Shown here: in pieces, positions 32,196 to 42,700 of the stretch
Position numbering within the stretch: the stretch's first letter is position 1
Layout: the number at the start of each line of letters is the position of its first letter
Assembly (NCBI RefSeq): GCF_004341625.1
Contig: NZ_SLZG01000016.1
Span: 90,202-154,201, forward strand
Source of the DNA: Rhizobium sp. BK376
GTDB lineage: Bacteria > Pseudomonadota > Alphaproteobacteria > Rhizobiales > Rhizobiaceae
Direction of reading: 5' to 3'
Length of the DNA: 64,000 bases
The notes under the pieces: generated by a model
Told to the model about the DNA's origin: nothing
Database searches by the model: none
Seen by the model: only the letters and a program-made list of their open reading frames with translations
Program-made: the position numbers and the translations under genes

Positions 32196-33731
32196 ATGAC
32201 CAGCGTCCTTCAACGTCCGATCGCGGATAAAGCATCAGCCGCACCGACAGCTATTCTGGAGATGCGCGGCATTTCGCAGATCTTTCCGGGCGTCAAGGCT
32301 CTGGATGGCGTCAGCATCAGCCTCTATCCGGGCAAGGTGACGGCACTGATCGGCGAAAACGGCGCCGGCAAATCCACGCTCGTCAAGATTCTGACGGGCA
32401 TCTACCGCCCGAACGAGGGCGAGATTCTCGTCGATGGCAAACCGGTGCATTTTTCGAATGCCCAAGCCGCGATCGACGCCGGCGTAACTGCCATCCATCA
32501 GGAGACGGTGCTTTTTGACGAGTTGACGGTTGCCGAGAATATCTTCCTGGGCCACGCGCCGCGCACGCGCTTCCGCACGATCGACTGGAAGCTGATGAAC
32601 AATCGTTCGAAAGAGCTGCTGCATTCGCTGGAAAGCAACATTGACCCGACGATCCGCCTGAAGGATCTTTCTATCGCGCAGCGACATCTTGTGGCCATTG
32701 CCCGCGCCCTGTCGATCGAAGCCCGCATCGTCATCATGGATGAGCCGACGGCCGCTCTCTCACGCAAGGAGATCGACGATCTCTTTCGCATCGTCGAAGG
32801 CCTGAAGGCGCGCGGAAAAGCCATCCTTTTCATCAGTCACAAGTTCGACGAACTCTATGAGATCGCGGACAATTTCGTCGTCTTCCGTGATGGCCGCGCC
32901 GTCGGCAACGGGCGACTGAAAGAGACGCCACAGGACGAAATCGTCCGCATGATGGTCGGGCGTGACGTTAAGGATGCCTTCCCGAAGATTGCCGTCCAGA
33001 TCGGCGATACCGTTCTCAATGTCCAGAATTACTGCCACCGTACCGAATTTCGCGACATTTCCTTCGGGCTTCGCCGCGGCGAAATTCTCGGCGTCTATGG
33101 CTTGATCGGCGCCGGCCGTTCCGAGCTCTGCCAATCGCTCTTCGGCGTCACCAAGCCGCTTTCCGGACGTCTCGCGTTGAATGGCGAGGAGATCACCATT
33201 CACTCGCCGCTCGACGCGATCCGCGCCGGCATCGTCTACGTACCGGAGGAACGCCAGCGGCACGGGCTGGCGCTGCCGATGCCCATCTATCAAAACATGT
33301 CTCTGCCATCGCTTGGCCGCACATCTCGCAAGGGTTTCCTGAAAGCCGCAGAGGAATTCGCGCTCGCTCGGAAATATGCCGAGCGGCTGGATCTGCGCGC
33401 GGCGGCACTGTCCGTTCCTGTCGGGACGCTCTCAGGCGGCAACCAGCAGAAGGTCGTGATCGGCAAATGGCTGGCGACCCAGCCAAAGGTCATCATTCTC
33501 GACGAGCCGACGAAGGGCATCGACATCGGCTCGAAGGCTGCTGTCCACGCCTTCATCAGCGAGCTGGCGGCAGACGGGCTCTCCATTATCATGGTCTCGT
33601 CGGAACTGCCGGAAATCCTGGGCATGTCGGACCGTGTGCTTGTCATGAAGGAAGGCCTTTCTGCCGGCATCTTCGAGCGCGCTGGGCTGACGCCGGAAAC
33701 GCTGGTGCGCGCTGCAACGGGCAACGCATAG
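32196..33731 (+). CDS. rhaT: Rhamnose ABC transporter ATPase, double-domain
   Basis: A 511-residue ATPase with two nucleotide-binding domains, as in RbsA. The first domain has Walker A GENGAGKST, the signature LSIAQRHLVAIARAL and Walker B IVIMDEPTAALS. The second has a degenerate Walker A, GLIGAGRSE, but a good LSGGNQQKVVIGKWL signature and IILDEPTKGID; this asymmetry is normal for the CUT2 class. It begins 77 bases after rhaS, past a hairpin, and powers RhaP and RhaQ. Confidence 0.95.
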   Translation: MTSVLQRPIADKASAAPTAILEMRGISQIFPGVKALDGVSISLYPGKVTALIGENGAGKSTLVKILTGIYRPNEGEILVDGKPVHFSNAQAAIDAGVTAIHQETVLFDELTVAENIFLGHAPRTRFRTIDWKLMNNRSKELLHSLESNIDPTIRLKDLSIAQRHLVAIARALSIEARIVIMDEPTAALSRKEIDDLFRIVEGLKARGKAILFISHKFDELYEIADNFVVFRDGRAVGNGRLKETPQDEIVRMMVGRDVKDAFPKIAVQIGDTVLNVQNYCHRTEFRDISFGLRRGEILGVYGLIGAGRSELCQSLFGVTKPLSGRLALNGEEITIHSPLDAIRAGIVYVPEERQRHGLALPMPIYQNMSLPSLGRTSRKGFLKAAEEFALARKYAERLDLRAAALSVPVGTLSGGNQQKVVIGKWLATQPKVIILDEPTKGIDIGSKAAVHAFISELAADGLSIIMVSSELPEILGMSDRVLVMKEGLSAGIFERAGLTPETLVRAATGNA

Positions 33732-33740
33732 GAGCTGCCG

Positions 33741-34745
33741 ATGCCAAAAATACTGAAAAAACGCGAAACGCTGCTCTTTTCCATCATCGTCGTTCTGATC
33801 GCCGGCTTTTCGACCCGCGCAACCGGCTTCGCGACGCCTGAAAACCTCAGCAACATCTTCAACGATACCGCGATCCTGATCATTCTGGCGCTCGCGCAGA
33901 TGACGGTCATCCTCACCAAGTCGATCGATCTTTCGGTTGCCGCCAATCTTGCCTTCACCGGCATGGCGGTCGCCATGCTGAATGCCGCCTATCCCGGCAT
34001 CCCTCTTGTCGCATTGATCCTGGCTGCTATCGCGATCGGCGCACTTCTCGGAGTGATCAACGGCTACCTCGTCTGGGCGCTGGAAATTCCTCCGATCGTC
34101 GTGACGCTGGGAACGCTCACCATCTATCGCGGCATGGCCTTCGTGCTTTCGGGCGGCGCCTGGGTGAATGCGCACCAGATGACCCCCATCTTCCTCAATG
34201 CGACCCGCCAGCCGATCCTCGGCCTTCCAGTTCTCGGCTGGATCGCCATTGTCATCGTGTTGCTGGTCTATGTCGTGCTGAAGTACACATCCTTCGGGCG
34301 TGCGACCTATGCGGCTGGCGGCAATCCGGTTGCCGCCGTCTATGCCGGCATCGATGTCGGCTGGACGCGCTTCCTCGCTTTCGTCCTCTCGGGCGCGCTG
34401 GCAGGGCTCAGCGGCTATCTCTGGGTTGCCCGCTATGCGGTGGCCTATGTCGACATCGCCAACGGATTTGAACTCGACAGCGTTGCAGCCTGCGTCATCG
34501 GCGGCATCTCGATTGCCGGCGGCGTCGGCTCGGTCGCTGGCACCGTTCTCGGCGCGCTGTTTCTCGGCGTCATCAAAAATGCATTACCGGTCATCGGCAT
34601 CTCACCTTTCACCCAGATGGCGATATCAGGGACGGTGATTATCCTTGCGGTCGTCTTCAATGCAAGGCGCGAACGCAACCGCGGTCGCATCATCCTGCGT
34701 GACCAGGCCGCCAAGGAAATCGACGAAAGGAAGGTGGCAGCATGA
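33741..34745 (+). CDS. rhaP: Rhamnose ABC transporter permease
   Basis: A 334-residue CUT2-type permease with about ten membrane spans. Diagnostic stretches are ILTKSIDLSVAANLAFTGM, LGVINGYLVWALEIPPIVVTLGTLTIYRG and the C-terminal GGISIAGGVGSVAGTVLGALFLGVI. These match RbsC-like permeases; CUT2 permeases lack the EAA loop of CUT1. The stop overlaps the start of rhaQ by four bases. Partner of RhaQ in the channel. Confidence 0.95.
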   Translation: MPKILKKRETLLFSIIVVLIAGFSTRATGFATPENLSNIFNDTAILIILALAQMTVILTKSIDLSVAANLAFTGMAVAMLNAAYPGIPLVALILAAIAIGALLGVINGYLVWALEIPPIVVTLGTLTIYRGMAFVLSGGAWVNAHQMTPIFLNATRQPILGLPVLGWIAIVIVLLVYVVLKYTSFGRATYAAGGNPVAAVYAGIDVGWTRFLAFVLSGALAGLSGYLWVARYAVAYVDIANGFELDSVAACVIGGISIAGGVGSVAGTVLGALFLGVIKNALPVIGISPFTQMAISGTVIILAVVFNARRERNRGRIILRDQAAKEIDERKVAA

Positions 34746-35752
34746 GCACCGTTTCGCAAGCCACGGAAAAACGCACAATCCCCGACCGCCTCGGAACACC
34801 GCTGAAGCGGATCATGTCGAGCTGGGAGATCCTGCTGCTCGGCGTCGCCATCCTGATCTTCATCTTCAATTCAATCGCGTCGCCCTATTTCCTCGACGCC
34901 TACAATCTCTCGGACGCGACCTTCAATTTCACCGAAAAGGCAATGATTGCCTTTGCAATGACGCTGCTGATCATCGCAGGCGAGATCGACCTCTCCGTGG
35001 CCGCGATTATTGCACTCGCGTCGACTGCGATGGGTGCTGCGGCACAATATGGCGTCGACACGGCCGGCCTGGTCGCGATCGGTATTTTTGTCGGCCTGCT
35101 CTGCGGTCTCTTCAACGGCTTTCTCGTCTCGGCGCTGAAACTGCCCTCCATCGTCGTCACCATCGGCACTATGAGCCTGTTCCGCGGCATCTCCTATATC
35201 GTCCTCGGCGATCAGGCCTATGGTGGCTATCCCGATGATTTTGCCTATTTCGGCCAGGGCTATGTCGTTTGGGTGTTCTCCTTCGAGTTCGTGCTATTCA
35301 TCGTGCTGGCGATCCTCTTTGCCATCCTGCTGCACGCGACAAATTTCGGCCGGCAGGTCTATACGATCGGCAACAACGAGTTTGCCGCGCGCTTCTCCGG
35401 CATCCCGGTCGAGCGGGTGAAGTTCATCCTCTTCCTTCTGACGGGCGTCATGAGCGGCGTTGCTGCTGTCTGCCTTACCTCGCGCCTCGGCTCGACCCGC
35501 CCCTCGATCGCGCAGGGCTGGGAGCTTGAGGTCGTGACCATGGTCGTTCTTGGCGGCGTCTCGATCCTCGGCGGTTCGGGTACGATCGGCGGTGTCGTCA
35601 TTGCCGCCTTCGTCATGGGCCTCGTCACCTTCGGGCTCGGCCTGCTGAACGTGCCAGGGATCGTCATGTCGATCTTCATCGGCCTGCTGCTGATCATCAC
35701 CATCGCCATCCCGATCATCGCGCGCCGCATCAAACTTATGAGTTCGAAATGA
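34742..35752 (+). CDS. rhaQ: Rhamnose ABC transporter permease
   Basis: A 336-residue CUT2-type permease, the second channel subunit. Landmarks are LLIIAGEIDLSVAAIIALAS, GLFNGFLVSALKLPSIVVTIGTMSLFRG and LGGVSILGGSGTIGGVVIAAFVMG. The start codon overlaps the rhaP stop, and its own stop overlaps rhaU, so translation of rhaPQUK is probably coupled. Confidence 0.95.
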   Translation: MSTVSQATEKRTIPDRLGTPLKRIMSSWEILLLGVAILIFIFNSIASPYFLDAYNLSDATFNFTEKAMIAFAMTLLIIAGEIDLSVAAIIALASTAMGAAAQYGVDTAGLVAIGIFVGLLCGLFNGFLVSALKLPSIVVTIGTMSLFRGISYIVLGDQAYGGYPDDFAYFGQGYVVWVFSFEFVLFIVLAILFAILLHATNFGRQVYTIGNNEFAARFSGIPVERVKFILFLLTGVMSGVAAVCLTSRLGSTRPSIAQGWELEVVTMVVLGGVSILGGSGTIGGVVIAAFVMGLVTFGLGLLNVPGIVMSIFIGLLLIITIAIPIIARRIKLMSSK

Positions 35753-36075
35753 CTGCGCAAATGGAACGGCACGCTTTCAAGATGCGGCTCAATCCGGGCA
35801 TGGAAGCCGAGTACCGCAAGCGCCATGACGAGATCTGGCCCGAGCTGGTTGCACTACTGCATGATGCAGGCGTCCGCGACTATTCGATCCATCTCGACCG
35901 CGAGACGAACACGCTTTTCGGCGTGTTGACCCGACCCGTCGATCACACGATGGCAAGCCTGCCCGATCATCCGGTCATGAAACGGTGGTGGGCACATATG
36001 GCGGACATCATGGCGACCAATCCAGACAACTCGCCCGTCCAAAGCGATCTCGTTTCCGTCTTTCATATGCCATGA
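35749..36075 (+). CDS. rhaU: L-rhamnose mutarotase
   Basis: A 108-residue protein of the RhaM/RhaU family, which interconverts alpha and beta anomers of L-rhamnose. Conserved residues of the family are seen: the catalytic His in KRHDEIWPEL, YSIHLDRETNTLFGVL and MKRWWAHMADIM. Start and stop both overlap neighbours by four bases (ATGA). It supplies the anomer used by the isomerase or kinase. Confidence 0.95.
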   Translation: MTAQMERHAFKMRLNPGMEAEYRKRHDEIWPELVALLHDAGVRDYSIHLDRETNTLFGVLTRPVDHTMASLPDHPVMKRWWAHMADIMATNPDNSPVQSDLVSVFHMP

Positions 36076-37478
36076 CCGACGCAGCCTCCTTTCGCCGCAT
36101 CGCCGTTCTCGATATCGGCAAGACCAACGCCAAGGTCGTCATCCTGGATGCGGAAACCGGCGCCGAGATTGCCGCACGACGCACGACGAACACCGTTTTG
36201 AAGAGCGGCCTTTATCCCCACTACGATATCGATGCGCTGTGGGCCTTCATGATCGAATCCCTGAAGTCATTCTCCACGACGCCGGGCTTTGACGCGATCT
36301 CGATCACCACGCACGGCGCTTCGGCAGTGTTGCTCGATGAGGCGGGGGAGCTCGCCCTGCCGGTTCTCGACTATGAGCATGCCTACCCGGCCGAAATATC
36401 CGCGGCCTATGATCGGCTGCGCGCGCCCTTCTCGGAGACTTTCTCACCCCGGCTGTCTGGTGGACTCAACGTCGGGGCGCAGATCCACTATCAGAAGACC
36501 GCCTTTCCGGAGCAGTTCGCCAATGTGCGAACAATCCTGACCTATCCGCAATACTGGGCATACCGGCTAACGGGCGTTGCCGCCAACGAATTGACGTCGC
36601 TCGGTTGCCACACGGATCTTTGGAACCCCGGAGCCGGCAACTATTCTTCCCTCCTCGACAGGCTCGCGATACGCGATCTGATGGCGCCGGTACGCTCTGC
36701 CTTCGATGCACTCGGGCCGGTTCTTCCCGAAACCGCCGACCGGATCGGCTTGAAGCAACCCGTTCCGGTCTATTGCGGCATTCACGATTCCAACGCTTCG
36801 CTTCTGCCGCACCTGATCGACAACGAGGCGCCATTTGCCGTCGTTTCGACCGGCACATGGGTCATCTGCTTTGCCGTTGGCGGCGATCTCGCCCATCTCG
36901 ACCCGACACGCGACGCGCTCGCCAATGTCGACGCCTATGGCCGCGCCGTTCCCTCCTCTCGCTTCATGGGCGGCCGGGAATTCGAGATGTTGTCGGCAGA
37001 AATCGGCAGTGTCGACGATCAGGCATCAATCGGCGAAGCGCTTGATAGGGTCATTCGAAAAGGCATGATGCTTCTGCCGAACGTCGCTGACGGGTCTGGC
37101 CCCTTCCCCGGCAAGCACATGCGCTGGCTCAGTGACGCGGAGGCGACGCCGGCAGAGCGCCAGGCTGCGGTCAGCCTATATCTTGCGCTGATGACGCAGG
37201 CCTGCCTCGCCTTGATCGGCGCTAGAGGCCCGATCTTCATCGAGGGTCCTTTCGCGCTCAACAGCGCCTATCAGGCAGCGCTTTCATCCCTGACGTCAGC
37301 AGACGTGATTGCGCTCCCCGGCTCTACCGGCACAAGCCAGGGGGCAGCGCTGTTAACCGGCGTCCGGCCAAGCCACAATACCGCCATCGGCCCAGCGGCC
37401 GGGATCGACCTTCCCAGCTTGGCCGACTATCGGCGATCTTGGTATCAGGCCATGGACGAGGATTCGACAGCCACTTGA
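36072..37478 (+). CDS. rhaK: Rhamnulose/rhamnose kinase, FGGY family
   Basis: A 468-residue sugar kinase. The N-terminal phosphate-binding strand is IAVLDIGKTNAKVVILDAETG; further landmarks are ITTHGASAVLLDE, CGIHDSNASLLPHL and the ATP-site VVSTGTWVICF. In R. leguminosarum RhaK phosphorylates the sugar and is also needed for ABC uptake activity, a known moonlighting effect. The ATG at 36072 overlaps the rhaU stop; the frame is open upstream but inside rhaU. It closes the rhaRSTPQUK operon. Confidence 0.94.
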   Translation: MTDAASFRRIAVLDIGKTNAKVVILDAETGAEIAARRTTNTVLKSGLYPHYDIDALWAFMIESLKSFSTTPGFDAISITTHGASAVLLDEAGELALPVLDYEHAYPAEISAAYDRLRAPFSETFSPRLSGGLNVGAQIHYQKTAFPEQFANVRTILTYPQYWAYRLTGVAANELTSLGCHTDLWNPGAGNYSSLLDRLAIRDLMAPVRSAFDALGPVLPETADRIGLKQPVPVYCGIHDSNASLLPHLIDNEAPFAVVSTGTWVICFAVGGDLAHLDPTRDALANVDAYGRAVPSSRFMGGREFEMLSAEIGSVDDQASIGEALDRVIRKGMMLLPNVADGSGPFPGKHMRWLSDAEATPAERQAAVSLYLALMTQACLALIGARGPIFIEGPFALNSAYQAALSSLTSADVIALPGSTGTSQGAALLTGVRPSHNTAIGPAAGIDLPSLADYRRSWYQAMDEDSTAT

Positions 37479-37522
37479 ATTGCTGGTCCCGCGGCGACCT
37501 ATCTCCCCCGGCGTGTCGGATA

Positions 37523-37930
37523 TCAGCGGATATCGAATTCGGCATCGACCGGTATCTGCATGGCAGTCGCCAGATGATTCGTTTGGCCGGCCAGCCCTAT
37601 GACGGCAAGCAATTCTGCATGTTGCGCCTCAGTCATACCCCTCGCCTTGGCAGCTGCCGTATGGGAGTGAACGCAGTAGGCGCAACCGTTGGCAGAGGAG
37701 ACCGCAATATAGATCATCTCGCGCACTAACGGATCGAGCGTACCTTCAACCGCCATGACAGCCTTGAGCCCGTCCCAACTCCGCCTCAGAAGAGCCGGAT
37801 CGTTGGCAAGTCCGCGCCAGAAATTATTGATGAAATCCGACTTACGCGTCGCCCGGATGTCGTCGAACACGTCCTTCACCGCTGGAACGGCATTCGCCTC
37901 TGCATCGGTCAGCAATTTTACAGTTGCCAT
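37523..37930 (-). CDS. AhpD-like carboxymuconolactone decarboxylase-family protein
   Basis: A 135-residue all-alpha protein of the AhpD/CMD family. The redox motif CAYCVHSH places Cys83, Cys86 and His90 in the usual arrangement for alkyl-hydroperoxide reduction. The preceding LVREMIYIAVSSANG is also typical. Start at 37930, since the 13 codons before it are not family-like. It is convergent with rhaK and divergent from the RND operon, with an inverted repeat in the promoter region. Probable role in peroxide or electrophile defence. Confidence 0.88.
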   Translation of the reverse strand: MATVKLLTDAEANAVPAVKDVFDDIRATRKSDFINNFWRGLANDPALLRRSWDGLKAVMAVEGTLDPLVREMIYIAVSSANGCAYCVHSHTAAAKARGMTEAQHAELLAVIGLAGQTNHLATAMQIPVDAEFDIR

Positions 37931-38324
37931 GGGTGTCTCCTTCGTTGTGAAAAGCCGGCTATGAGGCAAATCCAGATCTGGGCGAGAATGGAAACGAACA
38001 GTCCGACTCGACTGTTTGTTTCAAGGTATCCGAATGCCGTCAAAGTCGAGTTCGTTGTCATACAAATCGAGCGGCCGCTCCGTATCCCTGAACAATCTCC
38101 TCCGAAAATTTCACCTCAAACACGAAATTGTTTGTTTCATTGTCGCTCGCGTTGCTCAAGTCGCATCGGAGCGTCATAGACATGCCCGATTATTGATATC
38201 AAAGCCATTTCAGGCCTCGGACGTGGACAAAATTTAATGCCCTACCCAAATTCCTTAGTGACCCGACGCAAGTTAAAGTCGTGTCACTATGGCTCTTTCG
38301 GGGGCGGCTAAGAAAGGTATTTGA
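37931..38324. other. Divergent control region between the AhpD-like gene and the RND operon
   Basis: Nearly 400 bases with no credible gene. It holds the inverted repeat at 37991-38022 and a second AAACA/TGTTT-rich stretch near 38118-38138. The ribosome site GAAAGGT before the adaptor gene is at the right end. Confidence 0.6.
37991..38022. promoter_or_regulatory. TetR-like operator candidate
   Basis: GAAACGAACAGT (37991-38002) and ACTGTTTGTTTC (38011-38022) are inverted at 11 of 12 positions with an eight-base centre. AhpD-like and RND genes are often under TetR-family control, and GAAACxAAC-like arms are common for that family. No TetR gene is adjacent. Confidence 0.5.
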
Positions 38325-39737
38325 ATGGCACGCCCTTTTCGGGTCTTTTTGCTGGTTGCGGTAGTCGGTGCGTTGGGCGTCGGTGCATATGTGGAGCGTG
38401 ACCGTCTCAAAGGCGAATATGATCGCCTGACGGCGCAGAACTCCTCCGCAGGAGCCCATGGTTCGGCGGGTCAGCAGGCTGGTCAGCAGGGCGGCCAAAG
38501 GCGTGGTGGCGCGGGGCGGCGCGCCTTTGGACAGGGACAAGGCCCGACACCCGTCCTCGTCTCCGAGGCGAAGGCCGCCGACGTTCCCGTCTATGTCGAT
38601 GGCGTCGGCGCCGTAAAGGCGCTCAACACGGTCACCGTGCGCCCTCAGGTAAACGGCAAGATCGTTGAGATCGACTTCGTGGAAGGTCAGGACATCAAGA
38701 AGGGCGACGTGATCGCCCGGATCGACGACGCTGTCTACAAGGCCCAAAGAGACCAGGCGGTTGCCAAGAAGGCGCAGGACGAGGCGCTGCTGAGGAACGC
38801 GCAGCTTGATCTCGAGCGTTACGAGCGGATGGTCCAGACTGCTTCGGGCACGCAACAGCAGGCCGATACGCAACGCTCGCTTGTCGCCCAGTATCAGGCA
38901 CAGGTCCAGTCCGATCAGGCCGCGATCGAAAGCGCCCAGGCAACGCTCGACTATACGACAATCGAAGCCCCGATTGACGGGCGCACCGGTATTCGCAACG
39001 TCGACGTCGGCAATCTCGTCAGTTCCACCGATACGACCGGCATCGTCACCCTGTCCCAGATCAAGCCGATCTCGGTGCTATTCTCCATCCCCCAACAGCA
39101 GCTTGGCCGTATCAATGCGGCAAGTGCGACCGGAACCCTTTCAGTGCAGGCGATCTCCGGTGATGGCAAGGTGATCGACAGCGGTTCATTGACTGTCGTC
39201 GACAATCAGGTGGATCCGACGACCGGAACGGTAAAGCTGAAGGCGAATTTCCCGAACGAGAAGCTGACGCTCTGGCCCGGCGCATTCGTCAATGCACGCC
39301 TGCTCGTCGAGACGATGAAGGGCGTCACGGTGGTTCCCACGGCTTCCGTGCAGCGCGGACCGAACGGCACCTTCGTCTATATCGTACAGCAGGATCAGAC
39401 CGTCTCCATGAAGCCGGTCAAAGTTGGCCAGCAGGACGATGTCCAGGCCGTGATCGCTGACGGCGTGGTCCCGGGCGACCAGGTGGTCACCACGGGCTTT
39501 GCCCGCCTGCAGGACGGCGCCAAGGTCGAAGTTTCCGCACCGGCGACTGAGGGCACACCGAACGCCCAGCAACCCGCTGCCGATAACAACGGCCAACAAC
39601 CACACCGCCGGCACAATGGCGAGCAGGGAGGCGGCAAAGGCAATGGCGAGGGCGGCGGCCACCGTAGAGGTAGCGACGGAACCGCCGCCACGTCTCCCGA
39701 CACAACATCAGCCATTCCGAGTGCGCAACCGCAATGA
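38325..39737 (+). CDS. RND efflux periplasmic adaptor (MdtA-like)
   Basis: A 470-residue membrane-fusion protein. After one N-terminal hydrophobic segment comes a Gln/Gly/Arg-rich stretch (about residues 40-70) that is longer than usual. The lipoyl, helical hairpin and beta-barrel domains follow, with VRPQVNGKIVEIDFVEGQDIKKGDVIARID and TIEAPIDGRTGIRNVDVGNLV. The C-terminus is again low-complexity (QQPHRRHNGEQGGGKG). It overlaps the first RND gene by four bases. It should bridge the pumps to an outer-membrane channel encoded elsewhere. Confidence 0.92.
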   Translation: MARPFRVFLLVAVVGALGVGAYVERDRLKGEYDRLTAQNSSAGAHGSAGQQAGQQGGQRRGGAGRRAFGQGQGPTPVLVSEAKAADVPVYVDGVGAVKALNTVTVRPQVNGKIVEIDFVEGQDIKKGDVIARIDDAVYKAQRDQAVAKKAQDEALLRNAQLDLERYERMVQTASGTQQQADTQRSLVAQYQAQVQSDQAAIESAQATLDYTTIEAPIDGRTGIRNVDVGNLVSSTDTTGIVTLSQIKPISVLFSIPQQQLGRINAASATGTLSVQAISGDGKVIDSGSLTVVDNQVDPTTGTVKLKANFPNEKLTLWPGAFVNARLLVETMKGVTVVPTASVQRGPNGTFVYIVQQDQTVSMKPVKVGQQDDVQAVIADGVVPGDQVVTTGFARLQDGAKVEVSAPATEGTPNAQQPAADNNGQQPHRRHNGEQGGGKGNGEGGGHRRGSDGTAATSPDTTSAIPSAQPQ

Positions 39738-42700
39738 GTGTCTCGTCACTCTTCATAAACCGTCCGATCGCCACCTCGCTGCTCGCCGTGGCGACCCTGC
39801 TCGGCGGCACACTCGGCTTCCTCTTCCTGCCGATTGCGCCGCTGCCACAGGTGGACTTCCCGACGATCCGCGTGACGACACAGTTGCCGGGCGCCGACCC
39901 CGATACGATGGCGGCACTTGTCACGGCGCCGCTGGAACGTCCGCTCGGCCAGATTCCGTCGCTTGCCTCGATGACCTCGTCGAGCGCCTTCGGCATCAGC
40001 CAGATCACGCTGCAATTCGATCTCGGCCGTGACATAGATGGCGCTGCGCAGGACGTCCAGGCGGCGATCAATGCAGCGGGCTCCACCCTCCCCAAGACGT
40101 TGCCCTACCCGCCGACCTACTCGAAGGTCAATCCGGCCGATACGCCGATCGTCACGCTAGCACTGCGCTCGTCGAGCTATTCGATCCGCGATCTCAGCGA
40201 TTTCGCCGATACGATGATGGCGCAGCGCCTGAGCCAGGTGTCGGGCGTCGGCGACGTCAGCATCCAGGGCGGCGTTCGTCCCGCTATCCGGATCCAGGCC
40301 GACCTGCCGCGTCTTGCCTCCTATGGCTTGGCGCTTGAAGATATTCGCACCGCCATTTCGAGCGCCAGTGTGGCCGGCGCCAAAGGCTCCCTGGACGGAA
40401 CGCATCAGTCGTTCACGCTGGCTGCCAACGACCAGATCGTCGACCCCGAGATCTACAAATCCGTCATCGTCGCCTATCGCAACAATGCGCCGATCCTGCT
40501 TAAAGATGTCGCCGACGTCGTCGAAGGCCTGGAGAACAACCGTGTCGGTGCCTGGTATCAGGGCGATCCCGCCGTCATCATCGACGTGATGCGCCAGCCC
40601 GGCGCCAACGTCATTCAAACCGTGGAAAGCGTGCTCGCGCAATTGCCGCGGCTGAAACAGGCGCTTCCGGCCGGTGTCTCGCTCGATATCGTCAACGACC
40701 GGACGGAAACGATCCGGGCTTCCATCCATGACGTGCAATGGACGCTCGGCATCAGCATCGGGCTCGTCATCCTGGTCGTTCTATTGTTCCTGCGCACGAT
40801 CACGGCGACCTTCATCGCCGGCGTCGCCTTGCCGCTCTCCTTGATCGCCACCTTCGCCATCATGTGGTTCGCGGGCTTCAGCCTGGACAATCTTTCGCTG
40901 ATGGCGCTGACGATCGGCGCGGGTTTCGTGGTCGACGATGCGATCGTCATGATCGAGAACATCGCCCGCCATATCGAGGAAGGCGAGAGCCCCATGCAGG
41001 CGGCGCTGAAAGGCGCCGGCGAAATCGGGTTCACGATCATTTCGCTGACCGTCTCCCTGGTCGCCGTCTTCATCCCGCTCCTGTTCATGACCGGCATCGT
41101 CGGGCGCATGTTCCGGGAGTTCGCTCTCACCCTGACGATCGCTGTGGTCGTGTCCGCAATCATCTCGCTGACGTTGACGCCGATGATGTGCGCCCGCATT
41201 TTGCGCAAGCCGAAGGAGGGTCGTGGTGGGCTGCTCGCCGGTGCGGATCGTGCCATGGGCTGGATGGTTTCCGGCTACCAGCGCAGTCTCGTCTGGGCGG
41301 TCGATCGAAGCGCGCTGATGCTGATCGTGACGGCGATTACGCTCGCCGCGACGATCGCGCTCTATATCGTCATTCCGAAGGGCTTTCTGCCGGCACAGGA
41401 CACCGGCCTGATAACGGCGGTGATCGAGACCGAGCCGACGACGTCGTTCGAATCCATGAAGCAGACGCAGGCAGCAGTAACGGAGCGGCTTCGCACCGAT
41501 CCCGATATAAGCGGCATCGTCTCAGTGATCGGAGCCAGCGCCTCCAATCTGACCCTCAATACCGGCTCTCTGACGCTGGTGTTGAAACCGCGCAACCAGC
41601 GGACCGCATCCGCTGATGAAATGATCGATCGGCTACGCGTCGAAGTCGCCGACATTCCGGGCGTGCATGTCACTTTCCAGAGCGTCCGCGACATCAGTAT
41701 CAGCACACGAGTGGCCCGCGCGCCCTATCAATACACGCTGACAGGAACCGATACGGCCACCGTGGTAGACTGGTCGCATAGACTGGCACAGCGCCTGCAG
41801 CAAAGTCCGAAACTGATCGACGTCAGTTCGGAAGTCGAGACCGGCGGCGGCCGGATTATGGTCAATGTCGATCGAGAGACGGCTTCTAGACTTGGGGTTT
41901 CCATGCAGGCGGTCAGCGATACGCTGAACGATGCCTTCGGCCAGCGCCAGATCACCACGATCTATGGCCAGGTCAACCAGTACCGCGTCATTCTTGAGGC
42001 AGCCCCTCAATATCAGTCCGATCCGAAATCGCTGGACAAGCTCTATGTTGCCGGCGCCAATGATTCACAGGTGCCGCTCAACGCATTTTCGACCGCATCC
42101 TTTACGACGGCGCCGCTCGTCATCAGCCACGACGAACAGTTTCCTGCCGTCACGCTGAGCTTCGATCTCGCCAAGGGTGCCTCACTCAGCGATGCCGTCA
42201 GCGAAATCCGCACTGCTGAGCAAGACATCAATATGCCGAGCTCCGTTCAGCGGAACTATTCCGGCGATGCGCAGGAGTTCGCCTCCTCGCTTGCGGGCGA
42301 GCCTTGGCTGATCCTCGCTGCAGTTATAACGATCTACATCGTGCTCGGCCTGCTCTACGAGAGCGCGGTACACCCGATCACGATCCTGTCGACCCTGCCC
42401 TCGGCCGGCGTCGGCGCGCTTCTGGCGCTGATGCTCTTCGGGCAGGATCTGTCGATCATCGCCCTGATCGGCATCGTGCTCCTGATGGGTATCGTCAAGA
42501 AGAATGCGATCATGATGATCGACTTCGCGCTCGAAGCGGAGCGAACCGAGGGACTGCCGCCGCGCGAGGCGATCATCAAGGCGTCGATCCTGCGCTTCCG
42601 CCCGATCATGATGACTACGCTCGCCGCGCTTTTCGGCGCGCTGCCGCTGGCCTTCGCGCAGGGCACCGGCGCGGAGCTGCGCATTCCGCTCGGTATCTCG

